The notes: a model not told the origin generated them from the sequence alone. A stretch of DNA of 32,014 nt from an uncultured bacterium (GCA_913042995.1 CAJWMA010000008.1:1-32014); one strand, 5' to 3'. Shown: positions 17,558 to 26,242, numbered from the stretch's first letter. Numbers and translations: made by a program.

Positions 17558-18385
17558 GTGAGTGAAATGAGCTTTGAAGAGGCTGCCAGCGCTCTCGGTA
17601 TCTCCGCGGAGGAGCTCGAGAAACTGGTCGCTTCCGGCGAGATCGCCAGCACGAAGGATGGAGACAATCTACTCTTTAAGAAAGAGGCGATTGACAATTA
17701 CAAGAATCAGGGTGAGGCCGAGATCATTCTTTCCGATGATGATCTCAATCTCCTTGATGATGACGATGACGAGATCGATTTCGGTATAGATCTCTCCGGC
17801 GGTGACGATGCGTCAGCCGATGAAGGCGATGCAGCCGATCTTCCTGATATCGCGGCCGAGGATGGCGGCGATCTGGAGCTTTCGCTGGATGATGACGCAT
17901 CTGTCGGAGATGAGACCGTTCTCGATGTCGAGAGTCTTCTCAGCGACGATGACAGCGAAGGTACCACGCCGATCCCCGGTTCGGATGATTCAGGAGAGGA
18001 GAGTCTCGGAGACGAGACGCTTCTCGACACCGACATCCTGGACCTTGGCGACGATGATGCCGACACCTTCGAGCTTGATACGACGGAGGATACGCTTCTC
18101 GATCCGACCGAGGAAGGTTCCCTTCTTCGCGGCGGTGGAGCTCGCGTCATGCAGATGAAGCGGCGCAAGAGTCATGCGCCCTGGACCGTTCTGCTGTCCT
18201 TTGCCGGTCTCGCTCTGCTGATTCCCCTGGCTGTTCTTCTGGGCACCGTGCACAACGAAGGCCTGACGGTCGGACGTGGAGATTTTGTGGAAGCCCAGCG
18301 TCGTCATTCCCAGGACTGGATTGACGAGTATGGCGGCTATTTCACGGAGATGGTTCACGGCATCGCAGAGATGTTCAGGAAGTAA
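17558..18385 (+). CDS. Membrane protein with N-terminal excisionase-like helix-turn-helix and acidic linker
   Basis: The start is GTG at 17558 with GAGG about 10 bases upstream; an ATG at 17567 is in frame but lacks a site. The 275 residues begin with MSFEEAASALGISAEELEKLVASGEIASTKDGDNLLFKKEAI (4-45), which reads as a MerR/excisionase-type winged-helix DNA-binding module. Residues 55-185 are very rich in Asp, Glu, Ser and Leu with repeated DETLLD and SLLSDD motifs, likely disordered. After a basic patch (KRRKSHA, 201-207) one membrane helix (208-230) leads to a short C-terminal domain, WIDEYGGYFTEMVHGIAEMF. By the positive-inside rule the N-terminal part faces the cytoplasm. A membrane-tethered regulator or DNA-linked anchor is possible; no target is visible. 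Confidence 0.8.
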   Translation: MSEMSFEEAASALGISAEELEKLVASGEIASTKDGDNLLFKKEAIDNYKNQGEAEIILSDDDLNLLDDDDDEIDFGIDLSGGDDASADEGDAADLPDIAAEDGGDLELSLDDDASVGDETVLDVESLLSDDDSEGTTPIPGSDDSGEESLGDETLLDTDILDLGDDDADTFELDTTEDTLLDPTEEGSLLRGGGARVMQMKRRKSHAPWTVLLSFAGLALLIPLAVLLGTVHNEGLTVGRGDFVEAQRRHSQDWIDEYGGYFTEMVHGIAEMFRK

Positions 18386-18456
18386 TTTCCGTATTCGAAC
18401 GATATTGAGCGGCCTGTGGCGGCAAAAAAAGCAGCCAGGGCCTCAAAAAGACTGCC

Positions 18457-18498
18457 AAGAAGGGCTGCTGAGCATAAATGCGAGGCAGCCCTTCTTTT
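18457..18498 (+). terminator. Terminator-like hairpin with competing pairings
   Basis: AAGAAGGGCTGC (18457-18468) and GCAGCCCTTCTT (18485-18496) form a perfect 12-bp stem with a 16-base loop, flanked by A-rich and T-rich ends (TTCTTTTAT). This fits an intrinsic terminator for the transcript of the HTH gene. The loop and flank contain further complementary segments, described in the findings, that would compete with this stem. Confidence 0.7.
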
Positions 18499-18539
18499 AT
18501 GCTCACTTCAGCAGGCGAATAAGTACCGATAAAAGCTCT

Positions 18540-18567
18540 TTGCTTGTTATCGGCAACCTGTTATATA
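18540..18567 (+). promoter_or_regulatory. Probable promoter of the lipoprotein pair
   Basis: TTGCTT (18540-18545), a 16-base spacer, and TATATA (18562-18567) with an upstream TGT (extended -10). The start would be near 18574, about 110 bases before the first lipoprotein start codon. It follows the terminator-like structure, as expected for a new transcription unit. Confidence 0.5.
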
Positions 18568-18682
18568 TTTCTCAACAAGAGTGAACCTTGGGACTCACCC
18601 GGCTTTCCTGCGGGGTGGATCCACCGTACAGGACGGCGTTCAAGCGTTAAGAAGGTGAAGAGAACAGAAGGGAAGTGATGTC

Positions 18683-19378
18683 ATGAGGAGACTCGTGGTA
18701 CGCGGGTTGGTTGTGGTCTGTGTGTTGCCGTTGTTGGTCGGTTGCGTTTCGTACGGCGAATACAACAGGCTCAAAGGGGAGCTCGAGCTTGCTGAGCAGG
18801 CGAATCGGCAGTTGATCGATCAGTACAACAGGTTGCTGGTTAAAACGAATCGACAGGCCGCTGATGGGACTATCTCAGAGGAAGAGCATAAGGCCGCCCT
18901 GGCCCAGCTTGCCGCTTTGCGTGAGCAGCTTAAAAACCAGGAAGGCGCCAGCTTTGCCAAAGAGGATCTCCCCGATGGAGCGAAGATCGAGGAGGGCGGC
19001 ATCAGCCTGGGTTCGGGCCTGCTGTTCAACTCAGGAATGGCCAGCCTGAAGAAGGCAACGCATTTTCCCGCCCTGGATCAACTCGCTGGGAGCCTCAAGG
19101 GCAAGTACTCCGATTACAACATCATCATCGAGGGTCACACAGACAACGAGCCTCTCAAGCAGACCAAGAAGCTTTACGAGTACAATCTCAAGCTTGGTTT
19201 TGAGAGGGCTACGAATGTCTTCAAATACCTCAACCTGAAGCATGGTATTCCCGAGGGACGGGTCACCATTTTCAGCTATGGAATGAGCAAGCCGCTCAAT
19301 CCTGATACGGCAAGCACGAAGGAGGGGCGACGGGATAACCGGCGTGTCGTCTTCCGTCTTGCTCAGAGGATTCAGTAA
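18683..19378 (+). CDS. OmpA-like peptidoglycan-binding lipoprotein (copy 1)
   Basis: The 231-residue product has a lipoprotein signal with lipobox LVGC, lipidated at Cys21. A coiled-coil segment follows (about 30-90; YNRLKGELELAEQANRQLIDQYNRLL), then an OmpA C-terminal-type domain (about 105-231): GLLFNSGMASL, IIIEGHTDNEPLK, LGFERATNVFKYL, IFSYGMSKPLNP and the final DNRRVVFRL. OmpA/Pal domains bind the diaminopimelate of peptidoglycan non-covalently, so it should tether the outer membrane or a lipid-anchored face of the envelope to the cell wall. An AGGG lies about ten bases before the ATG. It is followed by a close paralogue. Confidence 0.92.
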   Translation: MRRLVVRGLVVVCVLPLLVGCVSYGEYNRLKGELELAEQANRQLIDQYNRLLVKTNRQAADGTISEEEHKAALAQLAALREQLKNQEGASFAKEDLPDGAKIEEGGISLGSGLLFNSGMASLKKATHFPALDQLAGSLKGKYSDYNIIIEGHTDNEPLKQTKKLYEYNLKLGFERATNVFKYLNLKHGIPEGRVTIFSYGMSKPLNPDTASTKEGRRDNRRVVFRLAQRIQ

Positions 19379-19418
19379 GTTCCCCGGGCTGAGTTTTTGT
19401 CGAAGAGGGAATGGAGTC

Positions 19419-20027
19419 ATGAGCAGTTCCGTGCTGCGTTTGATGGCTGCTGCCCTGTTTCTTCCCCTCCTGGCTGGCTGTGTCTCCTACGAGAAGCTCA
19501 AGGTGCAGCTGAACCAGGCCGAGAGGGCGAATGAGCAGCTGATTGATCAGTACAACAGGTTGCAGCAGAACAGGAATGCCCAGAGATCGGTGGTCGCCAT
19601 CTCCCAGGGTGATATCGCTGGAATCGATGGTGCCGAGGTTGAAGATGGCGGTCTCAGTCTCGGCGCCGAGTTCCTGTTTAATTCAGGCGATTCTAAGCTC
19701 AAGAGCGAGGAGGTACCTGTTCTTGATGAAGTCGCCAGGATGTTGAAAACCAAGTATTCCGGGCAGAAAATCATCGTTGAAGGACATACCGACAACGAGC
19801 CTGGAAAAGAGACTAACGAGGATCGTCAGTACAATTTGAAGCTTGGTTTTGACAGGGCGAGGAACGTTTTTAAATACCTCAATCTGAAACATGGGATACC
19901 TCAGGACCGGGTCGCGATTTTCAGCTACGGGATGAGCAAACCACTCAATCCTGAGACTGGGCATACGCCGGAAGGACGTAAAAAGAATCGTCGTGTAGTC
20001 TTTCGTCTCAGCGCGCATCACTATTGA
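19419..20027 (+). CDS. OmpA-like peptidoglycan-binding lipoprotein (copy 2)
   Basis: The ATG at 19419 is preferred because it gives a proper lipoprotein signal with lipobox LAGC, Cys21; an in-frame frame extension to 19344 would destroy it. The 202-residue product shares with the preceding gene the block QLIDQYNRL, the OmpA-type motifs FNSG, EGHTDNEP, FKYLNLKHGIP, IFSYGMSKPLNP and the final NRRVVFRLS. Its coiled coil is shorter by about 25 residues. The pair therefore arose by tandem duplication and is separated by only 40 bases. A strong terminator follows 24 bases after the stop, so the two form a bicistronic unit. Confidence 0.92.
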   Translation: MSSSVLRLMAAALFLPLLAGCVSYEKLKVQLNQAERANEQLIDQYNRLQQNRNAQRSVVAISQGDIAGIDGAEVEDGGLSLGAEFLFNSGDSKLKSEEVPVLDEVARMLKTKYSGQKIIVEGHTDNEPGKETNEDRQYNLKLGFDRARNVFKYLNLKHGIPQDRVAIFSYGMSKPLNPETGHTPEGRKKNRRVVFRLSAHHY

Positions 20028-20051
20028 TGATCTTCAGCGGTTTCGGCGTCT

Positions 20052-20096
20052 GGACGTTCGCTTTCCTGGAAACCGGGAAAGCGAACGTCCTTTTTT
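20052..20096 (+). terminator. Strong intrinsic terminator
   Basis: A perfect 15-bp stem (20052-20066 with 20076-20090) with a 9-base loop is followed by six T residues. It closes the lipoprotein operon. Confidence 0.95.
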
Positions 20097-20159
20097 CTAT
20101 AGAATGCCGTGGTTGCGGTAATTTCAGTCGAGTCACGATCAGAGGCTTCAAGGGGCGCG

Positions 20160-21095
20160 ATGAACTCCAGCAAGGATCATGAAGGAATCTCCGGAGGACA
20201 AAAGGGAGTCCTCGGCCGCCTTAAATCGGCAGGATTTGTCCCCCGCAAATCTCTCGGGCAGCATTTTCTTCACGACCCCAGGATTCTTGCTTCGCTGGCG
20301 GAGTCTTCCGAAGTAAATGGTGACTCCAACGTTCTCGAGATTGGAACCGGTCCAGCGACCTTGACCAGGGAACTGGCCGGTCGCAGCGCCAGCGTTCTTA
20401 CCGTCGAGATCGATGAGAGGATGGGCTCCTTTGCGGCCGCGGAGTTGGCTGAATTTGATAATGTTGAGATACTTCAGCTCGATGCTTTAGACGGCAAGAG
20501 GCGGCTTAACCCGCTCCTTTTCGACAGGCTCGTCAAGCTGGGCGATTTTACCTGGGTCTCCAATCTTCCCTACCAGATCGCGACAACGGTCATCATCGCT
20601 TTGCTGGAGGCAGGAGTCGGTTGGCAGAGGGCTGTTCTTACCGTACAGAATGAGGTCGCTGAGCGGATTTGTTCGCCTCCCGTCGTCCAGGGAAAGGGGA
20701 AGCGGGTTCGTGCAAAGGCGCAGAAAAGTATAGGATATGGGCCGGCTTCTCTGCTGGTCGGCTATTGGGCCCGGGCCCGGTACTTGAAAAAAATCAGCCC
20801 GGGATCGTTCTGGCCGCCTCCAAAGGTGGATTCAGCCGTTATTTTGTTGGAACCGCGTTACAAAGTCGTAACAAGCCAAATAGAAAAGGATTACAGATCT
20901 TTTTCAAAATGGGTCCAGGTTCTTTTCCAACAGAGGCGAAAACAGCTGGGCGGATCTTTGCGGGGTATTCTGGGTCAAGATGAAGCGAACAAAGCACTTA
21001 CAGAAAGAAGCCTGGATGCTACCCTGAGGCCTGAAAACCTTCATCTGGAAGATTTTCAGTTTTTTGCGAGGGCTTTTCCTTTCAATAATGGTTGA
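20160..21095 (+). CDS. rsmA: 16S rRNA dimethyladenosine transferase RsmA (KsgA)
   Basis: RsmA dimethylates two adjacent adenines in the 3' end of 16S rRNA late in small-subunit assembly. The ATG at 20160 has AAGGGG close upstream; a GTG at 20109 is an alternative. The 311-residue protein begins RKSLGQHFLHDPRIL (29-43), has SAM motif I NVLEIGTGPATLTREL (57-72), the acidic VEIDERM (82-88) and motif IV NLPYQIAT (135-142). The C-terminal part matches the family (SFWPPPKVDSAVILLEPR, then VLFQQRRKQL). It has a small basic insert at about 175-190 (VVQGKGKRVRAKAQKS) and an N-terminal extension of about 25 residues compared with the 273-residue E. coli enzyme. It follows the terminator at 20052 and so is a separate transcript. 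Confidence 0.95.
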   Translation: MNSSKDHEGISGGQKGVLGRLKSAGFVPRKSLGQHFLHDPRILASLAESSEVNGDSNVLEIGTGPATLTRELAGRSASVLTVEIDERMGSFAAAELAEFDNVEILQLDALDGKRRLNPLLFDRLVKLGDFTWVSNLPYQIATTVIIALLEAGVGWQRAVLTVQNEVAERICSPPVVQGKGKRVRAKAQKSIGYGPASLLVGYWARARYLKKISPGSFWPPPKVDSAVILLEPRYKVVTSQIEKDYRSFSKWVQVLFQQRRKQLGGSLRGILGQDEANKALTERSLDATLRPENLHLEDFQFFARAFPFNNG

Positions 21096-21525
21096 AGCTT
21101 TGCAAAAGCACCCCTAAAATCAAGTCATTGAAGAAGTAATCGCATTGGTATCCCGGAAAAAAGAGGGGATGGCAGCCCGAATCACCCTAGTGTGATTTGG
21201 ACTAGCGCCCTAGCCGGTGGCGCAAATACCCGGGAGTCGCCAAAGGCCGTTACAGGCCGGAGAATTGTACTCGCACGCGTTTCGTGGTTCGGGCGAGGCG
21301 TAGATAGCTGCAGGGATCTGACTTTTCAGGTTGAAGATCCTGGTGCATGTCGACCGCTGTCCTTATGTGCTGATTCTCTGGAAAGCCTTGTATTCAGGGC
21401 CTTTTTGAGCAGCAGGGTCTGAACGGTAGATCTGCTGATTGTAATGAACGTGGAGGGCTGGAAATTCTGTCGGGCTTCGGGCCTTTGTACAGAGACTCAT
21501 CCAGCTTGTTTTAAAGGGGGAAGAT
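21096..21525. other. Intergenic region between rsmA and dnaG
   Basis: No gene is supported in these 430 bases. It contains a hairpin AATCAC (21180-21185) / GTGATT (21192-21197) with a 6-base loop, and GCGCC (21205-21209) / GGCGC (21219-21223) just after it, so the 21180-21223 stretch could fold into two adjacent stems. No T-run follows and no promoter stands out. Confidence 0.45.
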
Positions 21526-23379
21526 TTGGTTACTGCTGAATCTACCAGAGGACTGATACCAGAGGCTGATCTTGCGCTGATTCGCAGCAAGGTCTCCATC
21601 GATGAGCTTCTCAGGGATTACGACCTGCAGCTTGTCGAGGCCGGGGGCGGAAGGCTCAAGGCGTTATGTCCTTTCCACAACGAGAAGACTCCCTCCTTCT
21701 CCGTAAATTTAGATAAGCAATTCTATTATTGTTTTGGCTGCCAGGCCGGCGGCAACATCTTCACCTTCGTCCAGGAATACGAACGGGTTGGCTTCCCTGA
21801 GGCTGCGGAGATGCTTGCGCGTAAAGCTGGGGTCGTCCTGCAGCGTACAGCGAAGCGGGATGATCAGTACCACAAGACCCTCGAGGTCTACGATGCGCTT
21901 GACTACGCCGCAGGTTTTTATCACACCTATCTCCTGGAAGATGCCGGCGCCCAAGGCGCGCGGGAATATCTCGCCGCGCGCGGGATGAACGAGGAGATGC
22001 AGCGGACCTTCCGCCTTGGCTGCTCGCCCCCCGGCTGGGATGAGCTGCTTAAGAAGGCGTCCGCGGCGGGGCACTCGGTCGAAGTTCTCGACAGGGCAGG
22101 TCTCATTCGACAGAACAAGACAGGCAAGGGCAGCGGGTTTTTCGACGAATTCCGCGGCAAATTGATCTTTCCGATCAGCGATGCCCAGGGGAGGACGATC
22201 GGTTTCGGTGCCCGGCGATTGGCTGGCGATGACGACCCGGCCAAGTACCGCAATACCCGGGATACGAACCTGTTCAATAAATCCAAGGTTCTCTACGCCC
22301 TGCCCCAGTCGAAGCAGGGAATTCGCCGGGAAAAGGCCATCGTGGTTGTTGAGGGTTATACCGATGCCATCATGGCCCACCAGGCCGGCCTGGATTTCTT
22401 CGTCGCCAGCCTGGGGACGGCCTTCACGCAGGAAAACACCCAGGCGCTCAAGCGCTATGCCGACAGGGTCTATATGATCTTTGATGGAGATAGCGCCGGG
22501 CTCAAGGCCGCCGAGAGATCCATTGAATTGCTGGTCGGCGAAAACCTGGATGTGCTGATTTACCCGCTCTCAGACGGAAAAGATCCCTGCGATGCGATTG
22601 CCGAGTTGGGAGGCGACGCTTTCTGGAAAAGTGTGCAGGCGGATTCGGTCGACATTTTCGATTTCAAATGGAATCGGACCATCGAGACCGGCGAGGCGGC
22701 TGCCAGTCCACAGATGCTTTCCAAGGGGGTCAAGGATTTCCTCTCCCTGGTCGCCAGGATATCGGACAAGGTAGCTCGCCGGGTAGTTTTGAATAAATAT
22801 GTCGAGAGGTTTGAAATCCTCGGTATCGCTATGGAGGATCTCCCGCTGGAAGAGATGGGTCTTTTCTCGCCAGAGCGGGAGAGGGAAGAGGTTCCGAGCC
22901 AGGAGCCCGTTTTAAATGAAGGGCGCATCAAGCTTCTCGAGTCGATTTTATTTGTCATGATTTCAGCTCCCATCCAGGCGGAGGCTCTCTGGCAGGAGGT
23001 TCCCCAGGGCTTGGTGGCTGATGCAGCCGGACAGGCTGTCGAGTCCTATGTGAAGGACCAGTTCGCAAGGGGAGGATTTTCGAATGACGGGAGACTTTTA
23101 CACGAGGGCCTGAACGGGATGGTTGAGAGGCTCGTATTTAAAATCCTCAACCAGATAGACGAGAATTCTGAATTGCCTGGGGGCGACCAGGCCGAGCAGT
23201 TGGAAAAATGCAGACGGGACCTCCGTCGCTGGACCATCCAGGACAAGATTGCCACTTTGAAGGCGGATCGCGCCGTAGCCAGGAACTCGGGTGATACCGA
23301 ACGGGCTATGGCCCTGCGTATGGAAATTATTGCTTTGCGGCGGGAGTTGACTCAACTGCTCAAGGAAACGGACGAATAG
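21526..23379 (+). CDS. dnaG: DNA primase DnaG
   Basis: DnaG makes RNA primers for replication. The start is TTG at 21526, backed by AAAGGGGGA immediately upstream. The 617-residue protein has the N-terminal zinc ribbon with Cys48, His51, Cys69 and Cys72 (LCPFHNEKTPSFSV, then YYCFGCQAGGN), a core with GFRGK-type segment DEFRGKLIFPISDAQGRTIGFGAR (207-230), and the TOPRIM site: VVVEGYTDA (273-281, Glu276) and MIFDGDSAG (317-325, Asp320, Asp322). The C-terminal region (about 450-617) is the DnaB-interacting part. All catalytic residues are present. A 6-bp hairpin, GCCGGG (23386-23391) / CCCGGC (23402-23407), follows the stop but lacks a T-run. rpoD follows 138 bases later, the order of the macromolecular synthesis operon. 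Confidence 0.97.
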   Translation: MVTAESTRGLIPEADLALIRSKVSIDELLRDYDLQLVEAGGGRLKALCPFHNEKTPSFSVNLDKQFYYCFGCQAGGNIFTFVQEYERVGFPEAAEMLARKAGVVLQRTAKRDDQYHKTLEVYDALDYAAGFYHTYLLEDAGAQGAREYLAARGMNEEMQRTFRLGCSPPGWDELLKKASAAGHSVEVLDRAGLIRQNKTGKGSGFFDEFRGKLIFPISDAQGRTIGFGARRLAGDDDPAKYRNTRDTNLFNKSKVLYALPQSKQGIRREKAIVVVEGYTDAIMAHQAGLDFFVASLGTAFTQENTQALKRYADRVYMIFDGDSAGLKAAERSIELLVGENLDVLIYPLSDGKDPCDAIAELGGDAFWKSVQADSVDIFDFKWNRTIETGEAAASPQMLSKGVKDFLSLVARISDKVARRVVLNKYVERFEILGIAMEDLPLEEMGLFSPEREREEVPSQEPVLNEGRIKLLESILFVMISAPIQAEALWQEVPQGLVADAAGQAVESYVKDQFARGGFSNDGRLLHEGLNGMVERLVFKILNQIDENSELPGGDQAEQLEKCRRDLRRWTIQDKIATLKADRAVARNSGDTERAMALRMEIIALRRELTQLLKETDE

Positions 23380-23517
23380 CCAGGGGCCGGGTAATCAATC
23401 TCCCGGCAGATAAACCACTTATATATTGATCACCACAAACATTAGTTTTTCCGCCCGGGACCAGGCTCTTGTGTTTACAGCCAGGTTTTCCAGGGGGGTA
23501 ATTTTCGGAGTATAGAA

Positions 23518-25146
23518 ATGGAAGACAAGCTCAAGCTGCTAATCGAGGAAGGTAAACGCGAGGGCGGTATCACCTACCAGCGTTTTAACGAGATCTTTCC
23601 GGATGATTGCAATTCTCCCCAGAGGATTGACGAGATCTTCGCGATTCTCGATGCCCATGACATCGAGATGCGTGACAACAAGGTCGCCGATCCTTCTGAG
23701 AATTCGGATTCCGGCACCAGTGAGTTACCGGAAAAGATTGATGACCCGGTTCGAATGTATCTCACCCAGATGGGAGAGATTCCTCTTCTGAAGCGTGCCG
23801 AGGAGCTTCTCCTTGCCAAGAAGATTGAGATCTCACGGCATCGCTACCAGAAGTATGTCTTCGGCAGCGGTCTTGCCCTGGGGGTCACGGTGAAGGTCAT
23901 CGACGATGTCATGCGTGGCGAGATGGCCCTCGATAAGGTTGTCAAGGTGACGCCTTCCAACAATGAAGAGATCACCAAGGAAGATGTTTTCCGTCTCGTC
24001 AAGACGAACCAGGCGACCCTGAGACTGATCCACATCGAGACATCCAGGGACTTTTCAAAGTTGCTCGGAGAAGAGCTTTCGGCAAAGGTCAGCGAGAAGA
24101 TTAGTTCCAGGGTTCGCAGCCGCAATGGAAAGGGCTCGGTTCTGCTGAATGAACTTATTCTCAAGAAGCCCGTGGTGAATCAGCTTCGTCATGAATTGAA
24201 GACGCTCCATCGAAAGATGAACAGCATCGAGAATGAAAAGGCGAAGATTGAGCAGGCCCGCAGGAGGGGCAAGCGGAAGCTCCGGAGCTGTGAAAAGAAT
24301 CGAATGGCCGAGTTGGATGCACGACTCCAGGAATACGAACTCCACGCTCTCGAGCCAATGACTGAGTTGGAAAAGCGTATGGTGAAGATCGATAAGTGGC
24401 ACACAGAGTACGAGATTGCCAAGAGAAAGCTCTCAGGCGGCAACCTGCGGCTCGTGGTGAGTATCGCCAAGCGCTATCGAAACAGGGGACTCACCTTCCT
24501 CGACCTGATCCAGGAAGGGAACACGGGTCTCATGAAGGCGGTTGAGAAATACGAGTACAGGCGGGGTTATAAGTTCTCCACCTACGCCACCTGGTGGATT
24601 CGCCAGGCGATCACTCGCTCGATTGCCGACCAGGCGCGTACCATCAGGATCCCTGTACATATGATTGAGACGATGAGCAAGGTTCGCAACGCGACAAAGG
24701 AGCTCATTCAGAAGAATGGACGTGAACCGACGATCAAGGAGATCTCGCAGAAGCTTGATATCACCGAGGAGGATACCCGCAAGGTCATCAAGATCTCGAA
24801 GCATCCGATCTCGTTAGACAGGCCGATCGGGGATTCCGATGATGGGTTCTTCGGTGATTTCATCGAGGACAAGGGAACCGTCTCTCCCGTCAACGCCGCG
24901 ACCCATGAGATGTTGAAGGAAAAGCTTGGAGATGTCCTTGGTACGCTGACCTACAGGGAACGTGAGATTATCAAGCTCCGCTACGGCCTTGGAGATGGGT
25001 ATACCTATACTCTCGAGGAGGTGGGCAAGATCTTCAAGGTGACCCGTGAGCGGGTTCGTCAAATCGAGGCAAAGGCCATCCGCAAGCTGCAGCACCCGAT
25101 TCGTTCCAGGCTGCTGGAGGGTTTTGTTGAGACGATTTCCGTCTGA
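23518..25146 (+). CDS. rpoD: Primary sigma factor RpoD (sigma-70)
   Basis: The ATG at 23518 has GGAG 7 bases upstream. The 542-residue protein has a short region 1.1 (1-60), region 1.2 ([22 protein letters not shown], about 75-96), a large non-conserved helical region (110-290) and region 2 (308-380: [27 protein letters not shown], then [22 protein letters not shown]), which holds the core-binding and -10 recognition elements. Regions 3 (380-450) and 4 (470-535; [17 protein letters not shown], then [17 protein letters not shown], the -35 helix-turn-helix) are complete. This is the housekeeping sigma factor, consistent with the TTGACA/TATAAT-type promoters seen elsewhere in the window. dnaG lies upstream. 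A structured element and strong terminator follow. Confidence 0.97.
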   Translation: MEDKLKLLIEEGKREGGITYQRFNEIFPDDCNSPQRIDEIFAILDAHDIEMRDNKVADPSENSDSGTSELPEKIDDPVRMYLTQMGEIPLLKRAEELLLAKKIEISRHRYQKYVFGSGLALGVTVKVIDDVMRGEMALDKVVKVTPSNNEEITKEDVFRLVKTNQATLRLIHIETSRDFSKLLGEELSAKVSEKISSRVRSRNGKGSVLLNELILKKPVVNQLRHELKTLHRKMNSIENEKAKIEQARRRGKRKLRSCEKNRMAELDARLQEYELHALEPMTELEKRMVKIDKWHTEYEIAKRKLSGGNLRLVVSIAKRYRNRGLTFLDLIQEGNTGLMKAVEKYEYRRGYKFSTYATWWIRQAITRSIADQARTIRIPVHMIETMSKVRNATKELIQKNGREPTIKEISQKLDITEEDTRKVIKISKHPISLDRPIGDSDDGFFGDFIEDKGTVSPVNAATHEMLKEKLGDVLGTLTYREREIIKLRYGLGDGYTYTLEEVGKIFKVTRERVRQIEAKAIRKLQHPIRSRLLEGFVETISV

Positions 25147-25238
25147 GGAAGGCGCGCCAGCGCAGGTCTGATAACGTTCGAAGAAGTAATTAATGACAAT
25201 ACCGATCAGGATCGAGATGAGGCTTAAGCGGGTTCCAG

Positions 25239-25337
25239 CCGCGGCGGGACCGGCGCGAGCCGGTGTCTGCCGGGAGGTTGTCACGCTTGCCGGGCGATCC
25301 TTTACGCGGCAACAACCGCTCCTGCCTGTCGCCGCGG
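25239..25337 (+). ncRNA. Candidate structured RNA or rpoD 3' untranslated element
   Basis: CCGCGGCG (25239-25246) pairs with CGCCGCGG (25330-25337), closing a 99-base domain. Inside are a 6-bp hairpin with a GCGA tetraloop (ACCGGC 25249-25254, GCCGGT 25259-25264) and a second arm in which GGTTG (25276-25280) pairs with CAACC (25313-25317) and TTGCC (25287-25291) with GGCAA (25308-25312). The domain sits 92 bases after the rpoD stop and 12 bases before a strong terminator. It could be the 3' end of the rpoD message or an independent small RNA; no strong promoter was seen. It matches no RNA family I know. Confidence 0.4.
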
Positions 25338-25349
25338 GATAATATTTGG

Positions 25350-25379
25350 GCCGGTCACGAAAGTGACCGGCTTTTTTTT
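25350..25379 (+). terminator. Strong intrinsic terminator after rpoD
   Basis: GCCGGTCAC (25350-25358) and GTGACCGGC (25363-25371) form a 9-bp stem with a GAAA tetraloop followed by eight T residues. Confidence 0.95.
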
Positions 25380-25439
25380 ATTGCCAATCGAGGCGAATAA
25401 AGAGAAGTTGTTCTGCTCAATAGAGGCCGAGAGACACGA

Positions 25440-26165
25440 ATGCATCATTCGATAGAAAAACTGCTAGGTGTTCAGAAGTTCGATCGAGAGATCAGTCTTC
25501 TTGAAGAGGCCAAGATCCGTCGCCCGATGGAGCTCAGCGATGATCTTCGCAAGGTGAACGCCGGCAAGGCGTCCGTTAGCGCTGTTGAGGAGGTCATCAA
25601 ATCCTGCAGGATGGATATCGATAAGGGCGAGCTCCAGGTCAAGGAGTTGGATGGCGAGATCGAAAAGTCGAAGATCGCGATGAATGGCTCCAAGACCAAT
25701 GAGGAGTTCTCCATCTGCAAAGGCCAGATCGAGAAGCACGAGGAGAGCCAGGGGACTCTCGAGGAGAATGTTCTCGAGTTGATGAGTCATCTCGATACGC
25801 TTCAGGGCAAGAAAGAGGAAGCTGAGCGGGAGCTCGCCGATATCGAGAAGGCCTATCAGCGGAAAGAATCCGAGGTCAATGGCCTGGTGTCAGGTCTCGA
25901 ATCCAGGATCGGCGGACTCAAAGAAGAACGTGGAGAGCTGTCAGTGGATATCGACCAGGATCACCTGGATATCTATGAGCGGGTCAGGAGCAAGGTCGAT
26001 GCCGACAGCGTTGTTCCTGTACATAAAAAAGATGAAGGAGAGGGTGTTTTCTTCTGCCAGGGCTGCTATATGCGGGTCACTAAGCAGGAACTCACCCAGC
26101 TCGCTCTCGCGCAGGAGCTTCTCACCTGTAGAAGCTGTTCGCGCCTGCTCTACCTCGAAGACTGA
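25440..26165 (+). CDS. Coiled-coil protein with C4-type zinc ribbon (DUF164 family)
   Basis: The 241-residue protein is nearly all charged heptad-like helix (about 1-185), then a C-terminal zinc ribbon: FFCQGCYMRVTKQELTQL (Cys206, Cys209) and LLTCRSCSRLLYLED (Cys230, Cys233). This is the architecture of the widespread bacterial family with a C4 zinc-ribbon domain (zf-RING_7, DUF164), whose role is not established; a link to nucleic-acid binding or transcription is often assumed from the zinc ribbon. It begins 61 bases after the rpoD terminator, so it must have its own promoter. The ATG has only a weak upstream GAGAGA. No catalytic motif is visible. Confidence 0.88.
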   Translation: MHHSIEKLLGVQKFDREISLLEEAKIRRPMELSDDLRKVNAGKASVSAVEEVIKSCRMDIDKGELQVKELDGEIEKSKIAMNGSKTNEEFSICKGQIEKHEESQGTLEENVLELMSHLDTLQGKKEEAERELADIEKAYQRKESEVNGLVSGLESRIGGLKEERGELSVDIDQDHLDIYERVRSKVDADSVVPVHKKDEGEGVFFCQGCYMRVTKQELTQLALAQELLTCRSCSRLLYLED

Positions 26166-26242
26166 AAACCTATCTTTTGGGTTTTTTATGCTTTAAGCTT
26201 GTTGATGACAGACAGGGGACAGGGGCGTTTCGAGGTTTTTCT

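Noticed and set aside
18457-18505. A true H-type pseudoknot
   Set aside because: The complementary segments are in pseudoknot order, but there are no bases to span the 12-bp stem, so both full stems cannot form together.
21192-21422. A 76-codon plus-strand frame between rsmA and dnaG
   Set aside because: It needs a GTG start without a ribosome-binding site and shows no conserved pattern.
23386-23407. Terminator after dnaG
   Set aside because: The 6-bp hairpin has no T-run after it.
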